Of a stretch of 64,000 nt of DNA, positions 63,900-64,000 are shown piece after piece. Source of the stretch: Haloechinothrix_A salitolerans (GTDB taxonomy: Bacteria > Actinomycetota > Actinomycetes > Mycobacteriales > Pseudonocardiaceae); the NCBI RefSeq assembly GCF_039544105.1, contig NZ_BAABLA010000114.1; one strand, 5' to 3'. The translations under genes and the position numbers were made by a program. Positions within the stretch are counted from its first letter, which is position 1; each line of letters begins with the position of its first letter. Under the pieces are notes generated by a model. That model worked only from the letters and a program-made list of their open reading frames with translations, ran no database searches and was not told where the DNA came from.

Positions 63900-64000
63900 A
63901 GAGCGTGTCTCCCGATTCATCGGGCGAGCATGACGGTGGCGGCGAGGAGTACGCCGCCGAAGTAGGTCCGCGCGTACTTGTCGTAGCGGGTCGCGATTCC
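63900..64000 (-). mobile_element. End of an IS5-type insertion sequence
   Basis: The left end AGAGCGTGTCTCCCGATTCA begins next to the aldehyde dehydrogenase stub. The element continues past the window, so its right end and terminal repeat cannot be compared. Confidence 0.75.
63918..64000 (-). CDS. IS5-family transposase, C-terminal fragment (runs off window)
   Basis: The visible C-terminal 27 residues are GIATRYDKYARTYFGGVLLA then ATVMLAR and a stop. This is the very common terminal motif of IS5/IS1182-group DDE transposases in actinomycetes (RYDKxAxTYxGxVxLAA). The remainder lies beyond position 64000. Confidence 0.85.

Overview
The window is high-GC actinobacterial chromosome, most likely from the family Pseudonocardiaceae. 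The evidence is the many GTG starts, TANNNT -10 boxes, leaderless starts and strong antisense shadow frames. From the left edge to about 36.9 kb the gene order follows the Mycobacterium tuberculosis Rv1003c-Rv1026 block: rsmI, pabB, metG, tatD, rpfB, ksgA, ispE, a pks16-type acyl ligase, pth, rplY, prs, glmU, TetR, mfd, mazG, a lytic transglycosylase, eno, a DivIC/FtsB-like gene, DUF501 and ppx. I recalled this synteny from knowledge of that genome and did not compute it. Local insertions in the block include an orphan MetN-like gene, a diguanylate cyclase with tRNA-Gln, a desaturase/TetR pair, a HepT-MntA toxin-antitoxin pair and a sugar-dehydrogenase-like lipoprotein.

Region by region: 1-9 kb holds RNA modification, folate and Met-tRNA genes, then tatD-rpfB-ksgA (wall resuscitation and ribosome maturation). 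At 9.0-10.4 kb a SAM riboswitch is followed by a Cys-rich leader ORF and a MetN homologue that has lost the ATPase motifs. 10.4-20 kb carries isoprenoid, ABC-F, acyl ligase, translation, PRPP and UDP-GlcNAc genes. 21-37 kb holds lipid desaturation, TA, mfd, MazG, enolase, division and polyphosphate genes. 37-41 kb has an S10 peptidase, a UDG, NDH-2 and a tRNA.

The tRNA at 40.97 kb (UAA anticodon, short variable arm, encoded CCA) marks the start of a mosaic accessory island running to about 56 kb. Its GC is lower and uneven. It has an IS1380-like remnant, a frameshifted gene, a divergent XRE-TPR regulator facing a nine-gene operon of small proteins (one a degenerate serine-recombinase fold), a Rad50-like ATPase with a 58-residue partner, a pair of unknown genes (one with a PD-(D/E)XK-like signature), an OB-like leaderless gene and two tandem-HTH paralogues. 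I see no integrase, replication or conjugation gene, so it looks like an eroded integrative element that now carries defence-like cargo.

From 56.1 kb chromosomal-type genes resume: a rhomboid protease, a large SARP/BTAD-NB-ARC-TPR regulator, a crotonase, and an AcoR-like regulator next to the C-terminal stub of an aldehyde dehydrogenase that is cut by an IS5-like element at the window's right end.

A family of 21-bp tandem units (consensus close to GTGTCCGACACTCCCGACG plus two bases) occurs at five places, in both orientations, between genes and inside ksgA and the UDG gene. Because 21 is a multiple of three, the in-gene arrays are translated without a frameshift.
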